A stretch of DNA of 64,000 nucleotides. It comes from Bacteroidota bacterium. GTDB taxonomy: Bacteria; Bacteroidota; Bacteroidia; Chitinophagales; Chitinophagaceae. The notes under the pieces are model-generated. The model was not told where the DNA came from, searched no databases, and saw only the letters and a program-made list of their open reading frames with translations. The position numbers and the translations under genes are program-made. Positions 9,319 through 18,141 of this stretch are shown here, in pieces. The DNA lies in assembly GCA_016868585.1 (NCBI GenBank), contig VGGR01000002.1, positions 186,001 through 250,000 of the forward strand, read 5' to 3'. Numbering within the stretch: position 1 is the stretch's first letter; each line of letters begins with the position of its first letter.

Positions 9319-9756
9319 ATGACTGCTGTTGTAGAATATCAAGCTGAGTTGAGAACACAAGCCATGCATTTACAAAGCCAATCATTGCTTATCACGGACG
9401 CCCCCACTGATAATCACGGAAAGGGCGAGCAGTTTTCCCCTACCGATTTATTGGCTACCAGTCTAGCTTCCTGCATGCTAACCGTGATGGGGATAAAGGC
9501 TCAGCAACTGAACATCCCGCTTAAAGGATTCAAGCTAAGCGTCAATAAAATCATGGAATCGAATCCGCGTAGAGTCGGAGCCATTGAGTTGACAGCAACA
9601 ATACCCACCGCCCTCCAACAAATAGATGCTCGCGATAAGCATATTTTAGTTAAAACAGCAGAGAGTTGCCCTGTGCTTAAAAGCCTACACCCCGATTTAA
9701 AAATTTCAGTGCATTGGAGTGAATGGACTACTGAAATTGCTGCAAGTGGTGAATAA
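9319..9756 (+). CDS. OsmC/Ohr family peroxidase-like protein
   Basis: About 145 residues. OsmC-family proteins reduce organic hydroperoxides using two cysteines. The first sits in LATSLASCMLTVMG and the second in AESCPVLKSLHPDL, matching the YhfA/OsmC-like branch rather than Ohr. The ATG at 9319 is preferred; a TTG two codons upstream is possible. The end overlaps the convergent maf gene by 29 bases. Physiological substrate is not evident. Confidence 0.85.
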   Translation: MTAVVEYQAELRTQAMHLQSQSLLITDAPTDNHGKGEQFSPTDLLATSLASCMLTVMGIKAQQLNIPLKGFKLSVNKIMESNPRRVGAIELTATIPTALQQIDARDKHILVKTAESCPVLKSLHPDLKISVHWSEWTTEIAASGE

Positions 9757-10291
9757 CCCGACTGACTGGCAATCCCATTACATTATAAAAGTCGCCCTCA
9801 ATTGACTCAATACCTACCACACCAATCCATTCCTGTATGGCATACCCTCCTGCCTTGTCGTAAGGCTTGTAGTGATCTACATAGTATTCAATCTGGGCTA
9901 AGCTAAGGGGATGAAAAGTAACTGAAGTGGTTTGCGAAAAGCTCACTTCACGATCGCCCTGGGCTAAAATAACACCCGTGATTACTTGATGCGTAACCCC
10001 CGACAATGATAACAACATACTGATAGCCTCCTCCCGATGAACGGGTTTAGCCAATATTTTTTCCTGTAACAACACAATGGTGTCAGCAGCAAGTACAATA
10101 GCATCCGATGAGCATTTTGATTGTACGGCTCTTGCTTTCTTTGTAGCGATAAACACCGGAACTTCTTCCTTTGGCAAGGTAGGCAGAAACAGCTCCTCCA
10201 CATCGCTGACCATCACGGTAAAAGGTATGGCTGCCCACTCCAATAACTGTTTACGACGTGGAGACTGAGAAGCTAATATGAGGGGTTTCAT
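9728..10291 (-). CDS. maf: Maf-like nucleoside triphosphate pyrophosphatase
   Basis: Cytosolic house-cleaning pyrophosphatase of about 187 residues, hydrolysing dTTP/UTP or modified NTPs. The N terminus MKPLILASQSPRRKQLLEWA is the Maf signature; VLAADTIVLL and YDKAGGYAIQEW are also conserved, and the YAIQ form points to the YhdE (dTTP/UTPase) branch. ATG 10291 overlaps the stop of the upstream prenyltransferase gene by 4 bases (ATGA), indicating translational coupling at the end of a five-gene operon. Confidence 0.93.
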   Translation of the reverse strand: MKPLILASQSPRRKQLLEWAAIPFTVMVSDVEELFLPTLPKEEVPVFIATKKARAVQSKCSSDAIVLAADTIVLLQEKILAKPVHREEAISMLLSLSGVTHQVITGVILAQGDREVSFSQTTSVTFHPLSLAQIEYYVDHYKPYDKAGGYAIQEWIGVVGIESIEGDFYNVMGLPVSRVIHHLQQFQ

Positions 10292-11217
10292 AAGTAATAA
10301 TAAAAAAAGATCATAGAAAATATACCCGCGAATAAAAACCACTTCATCCGCGTACTTAACACCCCAAAGTCTTGTTCGTTTTTTGCTCGGGCGGTATTAT
10401 TTATCATAGATAAAAGAGGGATAATTAGTAAGAAAAATACGTAGAGAAGAGCGATTGTCATTTTCAATTGAAGCAAATACACCAGTACAACTAACAACAA
10501 CACCAGGATCAACACCAACCAAAATAAAGTGATGAACCTTGCCACCGGAATGCCCCAAACAATGGGCAAGGTCCTGCATCCATGACGCTGATCTCCTTCC
10601 CTGTCTTCAATGTCTTTCATTAACTCACGTGCCATAGTGGATAGAAAAGCAAAGCCGGCATATAAAGAACATAATTGATAAAATAGGGCTTGTTTTATTG
10701 CTTCCCCTTTAACTACAACAAGAGGATCTGCTTTAGCGAGAAAAAAAATGAAAATGCTCCATGCGACCAATAGAGATATAAGCAAATTGCCAACCAAAAA
10801 ACTTTTTTTTAAGTGGGCGGAATAAATCCAAAGCAAGAGGATGACGGACAGGTTCAGTGGGATTAGATAATAGGCTAAAGATCTAACTGAATAGTAGGTA
10901 AAGATCATCCCACAACCACTGCACAAAAAATGTAAACCCATGGCTCCGCGTCGACTGATTATTTTTCCAACCACCAGTCTGCTTGGACGGTTTATTTCAT
11001 CAATGGCTACATCAAAATAATCATTGATAATGTACCCCCCCGCCGCAATAAATAAGGAAGCGGCCATTAAAGAATAAAACTGGATAGCATCATATACAGG
11101 TATATCCCCCTTGAAAATAGGTTGGTAGATGCACACCTGCAACAGCCCCTGGGTAAGGCCAATAAAAAACAGGTTGGGCAATCGGATGAGCCTGAAAATT
11201 CCACGGATTGTATGCAT
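10288..11217 (-). CDS. UbiA-family prenyltransferase (geranylgeranylglycerol-phosphate geranylgeranyltransferase-like)
   Basis: Polytopic inner-membrane enzyme of about 309 residues. Both prenyl-diphosphate/Mg motifs are present: NDYFDVAIDEINRPSR, with the NDxxDxxxD pattern, and MKDIEDREGDQ. The NRPSR sequence resembles archaeal digeranylgeranylglyceryl-phosphate synthase and its Bacteroidota homologues more than UbiA or MenA. Lipid product is inference. ATG 11217 is chosen because it starts 14 bases after the KdsC-like stop; an upstream start would overlap that gene. Order KdsC-like, UbiA-like, Maf is a plausible conserved Bacteroidota arrangement. Confidence 0.85.
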   Translation of the reverse strand: MHTIRGIFRLIRLPNLFFIGLTQGLLQVCIYQPIFKGDIPVYDAIQFYSLMAASLFIAAGGYIINDYFDVAIDEINRPSRLVVGKIISRRGAMGLHFLCSGCGMIFTYYSVRSLAYYLIPLNLSVILLLWIYSAHLKKSFLVGNLLISLLVAWSIFIFFLAKADPLVVVKGEAIKQALFYQLCSLYAGFAFLSTMARELMKDIEDREGDQRHGCRTLPIVWGIPVARFITLFWLVLILVLLLVVLVYLLQLKMTIALLYVFFLLIIPLLSMINNTARAKNEQDFGVLSTRMKWFLFAGIFSMIFFYYYL

Positions 11218-11230
11218 GAAAAGTTTCAAA

Positions 11231-11752
11231 TTATATTGAGCGAATAAACGCATCAATTTCCCAATCCCCTCGTGCTCGCATAACTTTTTCAATCATCTCA
11301 CGCACACACCCCTTCCCCCCCGTATTGGCCGCAATAATATGGGCTATGGATCTTACCTCAGGAACCGCATCGGAAGGGCAACAGGCTATTCCGCAGTTTT
11401 GCATAACAGCCAGATCGGGTATATCGTCGCCCATGTATAAGACTTGTGAGTAATCCAGCGCGTATTGCTTGAGCAAGTCAAGTACTTTCTTTTCCTTATC
11501 CAGCACACCCATGTGAATTTCGCTGATCCCTAATTTTTTGAGTCGCTCCATAGCCGGTAGACTCTCCGCCCCTGAAATAATGAATATATGATATCCCTTT
11601 TTTTCAGCAAATTGAAGCGCAAAACCGTCCTTAATATTCATTGTGCGAAGCTGCATTTGATCGGGGCCCAGTAAAAGACTGCCATCCGTGAGTACCCCGT
11701 CCATATCAAAAATGAACGCAGTTATATTTTCAAATGAAGGAATATCCAGCAT
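11231..11752 (-). CDS. kdsC: KdsC-like HAD phosphatase (KDO-8-phosphate phosphatase)
   Basis: Cytosolic HAD hydrolase of 173 residues with the C0-type fold. The nucleophile motif is FIFDMDGVLTDG, the second motif is IISGAE, and the metal motif is GDDIPDLAVM. The length, without a cap insert, matches KdsC, which dephosphorylates KDO-8-phosphate for lipopolysaccharide core synthesis. The C terminus GKGCVREMIEKVM is also KdsC-like. The gene starts 3 bases after the iscX-like stop and leads into the prenyltransferase gene, all in one leftward operon. Confidence 0.88.
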   Translation of the reverse strand: MLDIPSFENITAFIFDMDGVLTDGSLLLGPDQMQLRTMNIKDGFALQFAEKKGYHIFIISGAESLPAMERLKKLGISEIHMGVLDKEKKVLDLLKQYALDYSQVLYMGDDIPDLAVMQNCGIACCPSDAVPEVRSIAHIIAANTGGKGCVREMIEKVMRARGDWEIDAFIRSI

Positions 11753-11755
11753 ACT

Positions 11756-11998
11756 TTAGTGTTGATTATCGCGCCATTCATAAACCCAAGAACTTTGCAC
11801 CATCTCTAAATGACCCTCAGTGCATTCTTCTCTTTTTCCGGTAAACCCCTGAATCTCCAACACCCACTCTAAAAGATCAGTGAAACGGATACGATAAATT
11901 TTGCTTTCTGTGAAATCGTCTCCAAAACGTTCATATAATTTCAAAGCAATGTCCTCGTGGTCACTCCATCCAATAGGGGGTTCAAAATGGGTCATCAT
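11756..11998 (-). CDS. IscX-like iron-sulfur assembly accessory protein
   Basis: About 80 residues, close to the 66 of E. coli IscX (PF04384). Conserved features are the WSDHEDIALKLYERFGDD start, the IRFTDLLEWVLEIQGF core and the GHLEMVQSSWVYEW end. IscX binds IscS and iron and tunes Fe-S cluster assembly. No iscS or iscU is nearby; the partner here is the ferredoxin gene that ends 5 bases upstream. Either of two tandem ATG codons (11998 or 11995) could be the start. Confidence 0.8.
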   Translation of the reverse strand: MMTHFEPPIGWSDHEDIALKLYERFGDDFTESKIYRIRFTDLLEWVLEIQGFTGKREECTEGHLEMVQSSWVYEWRDNQH

Positions 11999-12003
11999 GT
12001 AGA

Positions 12004-12339
12004 TTATTCGCCTAAAAATTGTGATTGATCCGGAATGCTGATCGCAAGTTCGCCCTGTCCTTCCAAGAGCACACATTGGCAACCCAATCTGGAGTTGAGT
12101 CGCGGATTTACAGCGCGATCAATAAAATCTTCTTCCTTGTCACTGATCTCCTCAATAAACTCCTCCCCGCTTTTCACATAAAGATGACAAGTGCTACAGG
12201 CGCATACACCCCCACAATTATGATGCAGTTCAATATTATTTAAAAGTGCTACTTCAAGTAAATTTTGTCCTGGCTTTACCTCTTGGAGTAGTTGCGGCTC
12301 CAAACCCGTTTTTTCAAATGTAAATCGTATGGTATACAT
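12004..12339 (-). CDS. 2Fe-2S ferredoxin
   Basis: 111-residue adrenodoxin/Isc-type ferredoxin. The cluster ligands follow the Cx5Cx2C pattern in CGGVCACSTC, with the fourth cysteine in the RLGCQC segment near the end. The extra cysteines nearby are common in this group. It probably donates electrons to Fe-S cluster assembly, given the IscX-like gene directly downstream. First gene of a five-gene leftward operon; a -7 element lies 8 bases before its ATG. Confidence 0.92.
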   Translation of the reverse strand: MYTIRFTFEKTGLEPQLLQEVKPGQNLLEVALLNNIELHHNCGGVCACSTCHLYVKSGEEFIEEISDKEEDFIDRAVNPRLNSRLGCQCVLLEGQGELAISIPDQSQFLGE

Positions 12340-12347
12340 AGCGGATG

Positions 12348-12355
12348 CAAAGGTA
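12348..12355 (-). promoter_or_regulatory. Promoter -7 element for the ferredoxin operon
   Basis: TACCTTTG on the - strand, 8 bases upstream of the ferredoxin ATG; predicted to drive ferredoxin, iscX-like, kdsC, prenyltransferase and maf, whose spacings are all 14 bases or less. Confidence 0.6.
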
Positions 12356-12453
12356 ATATATCTATAAAGAAGGGGGTAAGAAATGGACTTTAAATTAATT
12401 TTTCCTATTCTTGCCTAACTTGCGAGCATTCCGGAAGCAAATTGTTTATATAA

Positions 12454-15009
12454 ATGGCAACAAATTTAGTAATCGTAGAGAGCCCCGCAAAAGCAAAAAC
12501 AATCGAGAAGATCCTGGGAAAGGAGTTTCAAGTTAAAAGTTGCTTTGGGCATATTCGTGATCTTGAGAAAGCAGGAATGGGTATTGACCTTGAAGGAGAT
12601 TTTTCACCTCGTTATAAAGTAGCAGCCGATAAAGAAAAAATAGTCAAGGAATTAACTGCGCTGGCTAAACGATCAAAAGAAGTTTGGTTAGCAACGGATG
12701 AGGACCGAGAAGGAGAAGCCATCAGTTGGCATCTTTGTGAAGTACTGGGGCTTGATCCAAAGAAAGCTAAACGAATTGTATTTTATGAAATCACAAAACC
12801 CGCCATCCTTGATGCAGTAAAGCAGCCCAGAAAAGTTGACATGAACCTGGTTATGGCACAGCAAGCCAGGCGAATACTGGATCGAATTGTAGGATTTGAA
12901 CTAAGCCCTGTTCTATGGCGAAAAATGAGTATGCGAAACAACCTAAGTGCAGGACGCGTACAAAGTGTGGCCGTACGATTGATAGTTGAAAGAGAAAGAG
13001 CAATCAACTCCTTTTTACCCACCAGTCATTTTAAAGTAGAAGCACTTTTCTCCGCCAAGGATTTAGAAGGAAGGATGGTACAGTTCAAGGCAGATGGGGA
13101 AAAACAAACCACGGCCCAAAACGCTAACCAATTTTTAAAAAATTGTATTGGAGCAACCTACACTGTTTCAGCTATTCAGGTCAACCCGGGAAAACGCTCA
13201 CCGGCCCCTCCTTTTACTACTTCTACCTTACAACAGGAGGCCTCCAGAAAATTAGGCTATGGAGTTTCCAGGACCATGCTTATTGCGCAGAAACTTTACG
13301 AGAATGGGTATATCACTTATATGCGTACTGATAGTGTTAATCTCAGTGACACTGCGTTGGCGGCCATCAGTGAAACTGTACGTACACAATACGGGAAACA
13401 ATATCATCAATTCAGAAAGTTTAAGAATAAACACGAATCAGCACAAGAAGCCCACGAAGCCATTCGTCCCACTTACATGAATAACGGCAGTATCAAAGAG
13501 GCAGAATGGGCAAGGCTCTACGAATTGATCTGGAAAAGAACCATGGCGAGTCAGATGACGGATGCTGAATTGGAGAAAACTACCGCACAAATCTGCATTT
13601 CCAATCAACGGGAGGAACTGATAGCCACAGGTGAGGTATTAAAATTTGATGGCTTTTTAAAAGTATATTTAGAGGATCGTGACGAGGATGATAAAGAGAA
13701 TGAGGAAGAAAGCATGCTTCCACCCCTTCGAAAGGGCCAGAAGTTGCCCCTAATTTCCCTGAAAGCCATAGAGCGTTTCAGCCGCCCACTTCCCAGATAC
13801 ACAGAGGCATCGCTGGTGAAAAAATTAGAAGAATTAGGCATAGGACGACCTTCAACGTATGCGCCTACTATTTCTACCATTCTAAAAAGAGGGTATGTAG
13901 AAAAAAGAGATAAAGAAGGAACCCGAAGAGGGTTGCAGGTGCTGGTACTCAAAAATGGAAAAATCAGTAGTACAATTGAACAAGAAAATACCGGAGCAGA
14001 GAAATCAAAGTTATTTCCCTCCGATTTGGGTTTGGTAGTTACTGATTTTTTATTACAATATTTCGATGATATAATGGATTATGGTTTTACAGCAAAAATT
14101 GAGAACGAATTTGATGAAGTAGCTACCGGAAAATTGCGGTGGAATAGCATGATCAAAGATTTTTACAAGCCATTTAAAAAAGATGTTGATAAGACCATAG
14201 AGTCAGCTGAACGGATTAAAGGCGAAAGAGAGCTCGGGGTTGATCCTGAATCAGGCAAGCCCGTTATTGCCCGGATGGGACGATACGGCGCCATGATTCA
14301 AATTGGAAAGGCGGATAATATCGAAAAACCGCGCTTTGCAAAGATTCCAACTGGCCAAAGCATTGAAACAATAACTTTTGAAGAAGCCCTCTCCTTATTT
14401 GGTGCACAAGGACCTATGGGTAAGTTTGAAGACAAGGAAGTATCGGTCAATGTAGGTCGATTTGGACCTTATATTAAATGGGGCGAGGAATTTGTATCCT
14501 TACCAAAAGGAACAGATTTAGGTACCGTAGGATTAGACAAAGCCATTACCGCTATCAAAGAAAAACGGAAGGCAGATGCCCCTGTGGGCAGATACCAGAA
14601 AAAAGGAATAACCAAAGGAAGCGGCCGATTTGGCCCCTATATAAAATGGGATGGTATATTTATTAATGTTCCTCGTCGATATGATTTTGCCAATTTATCC
14701 GAAGCGGAAATGCACGAGTTAATTGCAGCAAAAATCAAAAAGGAAGCAAACAGATATATTAACCGGTGGCCGGATGAAAAGATCAGCGTGGAGAATGGCC
14801 GCTGGGGTCCCTTAGTGAAATGGGGCAAGAAATTAATTTATCTCCCCAAAAAAGAAGACGGCTCGCGTACTACCACAGAAGAGGCAAAATTATTGTCCCT
14901 AAATGCAGTAAAGGAGATTATTGAAACACAAATACCCGGTGCATTTGTTAGAAGGAAAATTGCTTCAGCGACCAAAAAGAAGAAAGCAAGTCCTAAAAAA
15001 AAGAAATAA
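12454..15009 (+). CDS. topA: DNA topoisomerase I
   Basis: Type IA topoisomerase of 851 residues that relaxes negative supercoils. The TOPRIM domain opens with NLVIVESPAKAKTIEKILG and has the DEDREGEAISWHL metal motif. The catalytic tyrosine is Tyr289 in YITYMRTDSV. The C terminus has several repeats of the GRFGPYIKWG type instead of the cysteine zinc ribbons of E. coli TopA, and ends in a lysine-rich tail (KKKKASPKKKK) likely to bind DNA. The methyltransferase gene starts 3 bases after its stop. Confidence 0.97.
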   Translation: MATNLVIVESPAKAKTIEKILGKEFQVKSCFGHIRDLEKAGMGIDLEGDFSPRYKVAADKEKIVKELTALAKRSKEVWLATDEDREGEAISWHLCEVLGLDPKKAKRIVFYEITKPAILDAVKQPRKVDMNLVMAQQARRILDRIVGFELSPVLWRKMSMRNNLSAGRVQSVAVRLIVERERAINSFLPTSHFKVEALFSAKDLEGRMVQFKADGEKQTTAQNANQFLKNCIGATYTVSAIQVNPGKRSPAPPFTTSTLQQEASRKLGYGVSRTMLIAQKLYENGYITYMRTDSVNLSDTALAAISETVRTQYGKQYHQFRKFKNKHESAQEAHEAIRPTYMNNGSIKEAEWARLYELIWKRTMASQMTDAELEKTTAQICISNQREELIATGEVLKFDGFLKVYLEDRDEDDKENEEESMLPPLRKGQKLPLISLKAIERFSRPLPRYTEASLVKKLEELGIGRPSTYAPTISTILKRGYVEKRDKEGTRRGLQVLVLKNGKISSTIEQENTGAEKSKLFPSDLGLVVTDFLLQYFDDIMDYGFTAKIENEFDEVATGKLRWNSMIKDFYKPFKKDVDKTIESAERIKGERELGVDPESGKPVIARMGRYGAMIQIGKADNIEKPRFAKIPTGQSIETITFEEALSLFGAQGPMGKFEDKEVSVNVGRFGPYIKWGEEFVSLPKGTDLGTVGLDKAITAIKEKRKADAPVGRYQKKGITKGSGRFGPYIKWDGIFINVPRRYDFANLSEAEMHELIAAKIKKEANRYINRWPDEKISVENGRWGPLVKWGKKLIYLPKKEDGSRTTTEEAKLLSLNAVKEIIETQIPGAFVRRKIASATKKKKASPKKKK

Positions 15010-15012
15010 ATC

Positions 15013-15765
15013 ATGAAGCGCAATTACTGGGAGAAAATGGCCTCCAACTACCAGGAAGAAATATTTGATGTGCTTCAAAATGATAAAAAAAAGTGGATCG
15101 CAAAAGCCATTAAAACTTATGCTAACAGCCAACATCATGTGATAGATATTGGCTGTGCTGTTGGCAAATGGCTGCCGGTAATTTCTCCATTATTCAAAAA
15201 AGTAATTGCGCTAGATATCTCTAGCAATAATCTAAAGATTGCGCAATCCATGTACCGCAATTTAAAAAACGTATGTTACCGGCAAGGGGACATGTGCAAT
15301 AGCAGACTCCGCATCAAACCGGCCGAATTGGGAATCTGCATCAATGCTTTATTAACTCCCCATGCTCATGATCGCTTTGCATTTTTTAAAAACTTACAAC
15401 GCTGTATTAAGCCTGATGGCATCTTGATCTTAACCGTACCATCCCTTGAATCCTATCTGTTTACCTGGATCATCCAACAACAATATAAAATTGACGCTGC
15501 CCTTTTTGCGGAAAGATTGGCTAAAGACAAAGCACTTCAGCAGTGGAAAAATCTTAAACAAGGAGTAGTAAACATTGACGACGTTCCACATAAACACTTT
15601 TTACGGGAGGAACTTTCATTGAGCTTAGTTCAACACCAGTTTGAACCCATACAATTTAAAAAAATAGAATACGGTTGGGATACTGAGTTTGTCAACCCAC
15701 CCCACTGGCTCAACCAGCCACTTCCCTGGGATTGGATGGTAATTGCAAAACGAAGCAAGCAATAG
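15013..15765 (+). CDS. SAM-dependent methyltransferase
   Basis: 250-residue class I methyltransferase. Motif I is HVIDIGCAVGKWLPV, followed by the acidic motif II VIALDISSNNL, and the GILILTVPSLESYLF block lies after strand 5. The substrate is not apparent. The start codon is 3 bases after the topA stop, so it is likely co-transcribed with topA. The C-terminal part contains an aromatic NPPHWLNQPLPWDWMVIAK segment that does not suggest a specific family. Confidence 0.8.
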   Translation: MKRNYWEKMASNYQEEIFDVLQNDKKKWIAKAIKTYANSQHHVIDIGCAVGKWLPVISPLFKKVIALDISSNNLKIAQSMYRNLKNVCYRQGDMCNSRLRIKPAELGICINALLTPHAHDRFAFFKNLQRCIKPDGILILTVPSLESYLFTWIIQQQYKIDAALFAERLAKDKALQQWKNLKQGVVNIDDVPHKHFLREELSLSLVQHQFEPIQFKKIEYGWDTEFVNPPHWLNQPLPWDWMVIAKRSKQ

Positions 15766-15813
15766 TAAACTGTTAAGGTATGTGGAAAAGTTCCGCTTCC
15801 TAAATCCATCACC

Positions 15814-16686
15814 ATGCATGAAATTGTGTGCATGGGAACCACAACAGAAATCTCAGCGTTATTGAATTTGATAGATGATCCCGATGAGGAAGTTTTTGGC
15901 GCAGTATCGGCCAGAATTGTTGATTATGGTTCAACAATCATCCCCACATTGGAGCACTGGTGGGAAACCGTTCCCAATGAACAGGTGCAAAACCGAATAG
16001 AAAGTCTTATACATCGCCTCCAGCTTAGAGACCTAAAAAGAAATTTTACAGACTGGAAAGAAGCGGCGAATCCTGAATTGCTGACCGGAGCTCTTTTAGT
16101 TTCCACTTTTCAATATCCTGATCTTGCCACCACACCTGTTATTACCGATACAGAACGATTAAGAAGGAATATTTGGTTGGAACTAAACAATTATCTCACC
16201 TCACTAGAGCAAGTGAATGTTGTTAACAATATCCTTTACGGATATTTTGGACTGAAAACAATTCCAAGAGATGAATGTAAAACAGAAGATCATTTGATCC
16301 ATAAAGTCATTTCCTGCAAAAAAGGTTCGCCAACAGGAAATGGATTACTTTACCTTGTGTTAAGTGAATTACTTGATCTCCCTATCCGAGCCGTACAACT
16401 TCCTGATCAATTTTTGTTAGCTTATTGTAAACCCTCACAGGACATTTCCACACTTAGTGCCGCTTTTTTCATAGACCCTTCTGGCGGACAGATCTATACG
16501 CACAGGGATATTGAGACCTACTTTAAACGCATCAAAGAACCGTTGGAGCAACAATACCTAATGCCCAGATCTACTATAGAGACCATTGCAAGCGTGTTGG
16601 AAGAATTATCCAGATCTTTTGATCCAAGCAAAGAAAGATATAAAACACTTGAGTGTCTGGAGCTTGCCAACTACCTTAAATCCTAA
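15814..16686 (+). CDS. SirB1/transglutaminase-like family protein
   Basis: 290 residues (an internal ATG at 15832 is an alternative start). The N-terminal part looks like HEAT-type helices (LLNLIDDPDEEVFGAVSARI). The second half carries the PF13369 transglutaminase-like-2 signature: KKGSPTGNGLLYLVLSELL, LPIRAVQLPDQFLLAY, and FIDPSGGQIYT. The position that is a Gly-Asn in many relatives reads PDQF here, and there is no obvious catalytic cysteine, so a peptidase activity is doubtful. Function in this organism is unknown. Confidence 0.75.
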   Translation: MHEIVCMGTTTEISALLNLIDDPDEEVFGAVSARIVDYGSTIIPTLEHWWETVPNEQVQNRIESLIHRLQLRDLKRNFTDWKEAANPELLTGALLVSTFQYPDLATTPVITDTERLRRNIWLELNNYLTSLEQVNVVNNILYGYFGLKTIPRDECKTEDHLIHKVISCKKGSPTGNGLLYLVLSELLDLPIRAVQLPDQFLLAYCKPSQDISTLSAAFFIDPSGGQIYTHRDIETYFKRIKEPLEQQYLMPRSTIETIASVLEELSRSFDPSKERYKTLECLELANYLKS

Positions 16687-16690
16687 TATG

Positions 16691-18124
16691 CTATACAGTA
16701 AGGGACCAACCTTCGCGGTATTCTCGCTTGACAAATTGATTCGCCTCGTCAAAGTTGGTAACGCGCATAGCAGCGGCATCCCATAGCAACTTTTTACGCC
16801 CGAGATATTTGTCCTCCCAGCCTTTTAAATTTGGATTTTTGATCATCCAGCTACGGATCGCTACGTTACCCATTAAAATGCTTTCCGTAAATGGACCAGC
16901 GTATTCAAAAGGAGAACTGGTAACTCCTTTTCCGTAGCCGGCAATACAGGCATTCACCCATTGTAGGTAATGACCTTCGGGCACCCGTGGTAATGAAGAC
17001 CTTGGTAATTCAATAACCTTCATCAACTTGGTTGGTAACAATCTTGGATTAGCCCCATAGCAATCCATTAATAATTTTCCTTTTGTACCAATGAAAAGCA
17101 CCCCTCCATCCCAATTTCCAAACGGCTCTCCAGGAGATAACTCCTCCGGTCTGGGCGGTAGTAGCCCCCCATCATACCAAGAAACCTTAATGGAACCTTT
17201 CCCATCAGTACGCGGATAATTGAGATGAATTATCGAAGAAGGCGGACAAGCCTCTACAGCCGGTGTATCATTCCACATTTCTCGCCAGATAGTAGCCACA
17301 CTGCATTCAGCGGAGGATGGATACAGGATCGGTAAAATTCGATAAATAGGATCCATTATATGACAGGCCATATCTCCCAAAGCACCAGTACCAAATGCCC
17401 ACCAGCCTCTCCAATTAAAAGGAAGATAGGATGGATGATAAGGAATAGGCTTTGCCGTGCCCAGCCATAAATTCCAATCCAACTCTGTAGGCACTTCAAA
17501 TTGACCAGTGGGAGCTTGCATACCCTGGGGCCATACCGGACGATTTGTCCACGCCTGCGCCTCAACCACTTCCCCAATTAAACCAGCAGTATACATTTCT
17601 TGGGCAACACGAACGCCGTTTCCAGAGCCTCCCTGATTTCCCATTTGCGTAACCACCTTGTACCGTCTTGCTGCTTCGGTTAACAAACGTGCCTCATAGA
17701 TATCATGCGTCAAAGGTTTTTGGGTGTAGACATGCTTGCCCAATTGCATAGCGGCGAGCGTGGCAACTGCATGCGTGTGATCAGGGGTTGAAATGGTACA
17801 AGCATCAATAGAATCTCTCTCCTTATTAAGCATTTCTCGAAAATCCTTATAATAATTTGCTTTGGAGTAAGCTTTTCTAGACCGTGCAGCCTGTCTATCA
17901 TCCACATCACACAAGGCAACAATATTCACATAAGGACTTTTTGCAATTTGAGCAAGATCTCCCGCACCCTGACCGCCAACCCCTATTCCGGCTACATTTA
18001 ATTTATCACTTGGAGCCATGAACCCCTTTCCTAAAACAGCACGTGGAATTATCATCCAACCAGTTGCAGCCATACCCGCTTGTTTTACAAATTTTCGTCT
18101 GGAGGTAGCGCTTGATTTATGCAT
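16691..18124 (-). CDS. Gfo/Idh/MocA family oxidoreductase, exported (Tat-type leader)
   Basis: 477 residues. The N terminus has a twin-arginine leader (SRRKFVKQAGMAATGWMI), so the protein is probably exported folded with its NAD(P) bound. The Rossmann motif GIGVGGQGAGDL and the dinucleotide-contacting YTQKPLTHDIYEA segment follow, with the KP catalytic lysine. The C-terminal domain has GALGDMACHIMD. Such proteins in Bacteroidota act on sugars or inositols, but the substrate here is unknown. It follows cdd by 17 bases in the same direction and lies outside the 25.7-34.4 kb sugar cluster. Confidence 0.85.
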   Translation of the reverse strand: MHKSSATSRRKFVKQAGMAATGWMIIPRAVLGKGFMAPSDKLNVAGIGVGGQGAGDLAQIAKSPYVNIVALCDVDDRQAARSRKAYSKANYYKDFREMLNKERDSIDACTISTPDHTHAVATLAAMQLGKHVYTQKPLTHDIYEARLLTEAARRYKVVTQMGNQGGSGNGVRVAQEMYTAGLIGEVVEAQAWTNRPVWPQGMQAPTGQFEVPTELDWNLWLGTAKPIPYHPSYLPFNWRGWWAFGTGALGDMACHIMDPIYRILPILYPSSAECSVATIWREMWNDTPAVEACPPSSIIHLNYPRTDGKGSIKVSWYDGGLLPPRPEELSPGEPFGNWDGGVLFIGTKGKLLMDCYGANPRLLPTKLMKVIELPRSSLPRVPEGHYLQWVNACIAGYGKGVTSSPFEYAGPFTESILMGNVAIRSWMIKNPNLKGWEDKYLGRKKLLWDAAAMRVTNFDEANQFVKREYREGWSLTV

Positions 18125-18141
18125 ATTTAAAAATTTATGAA

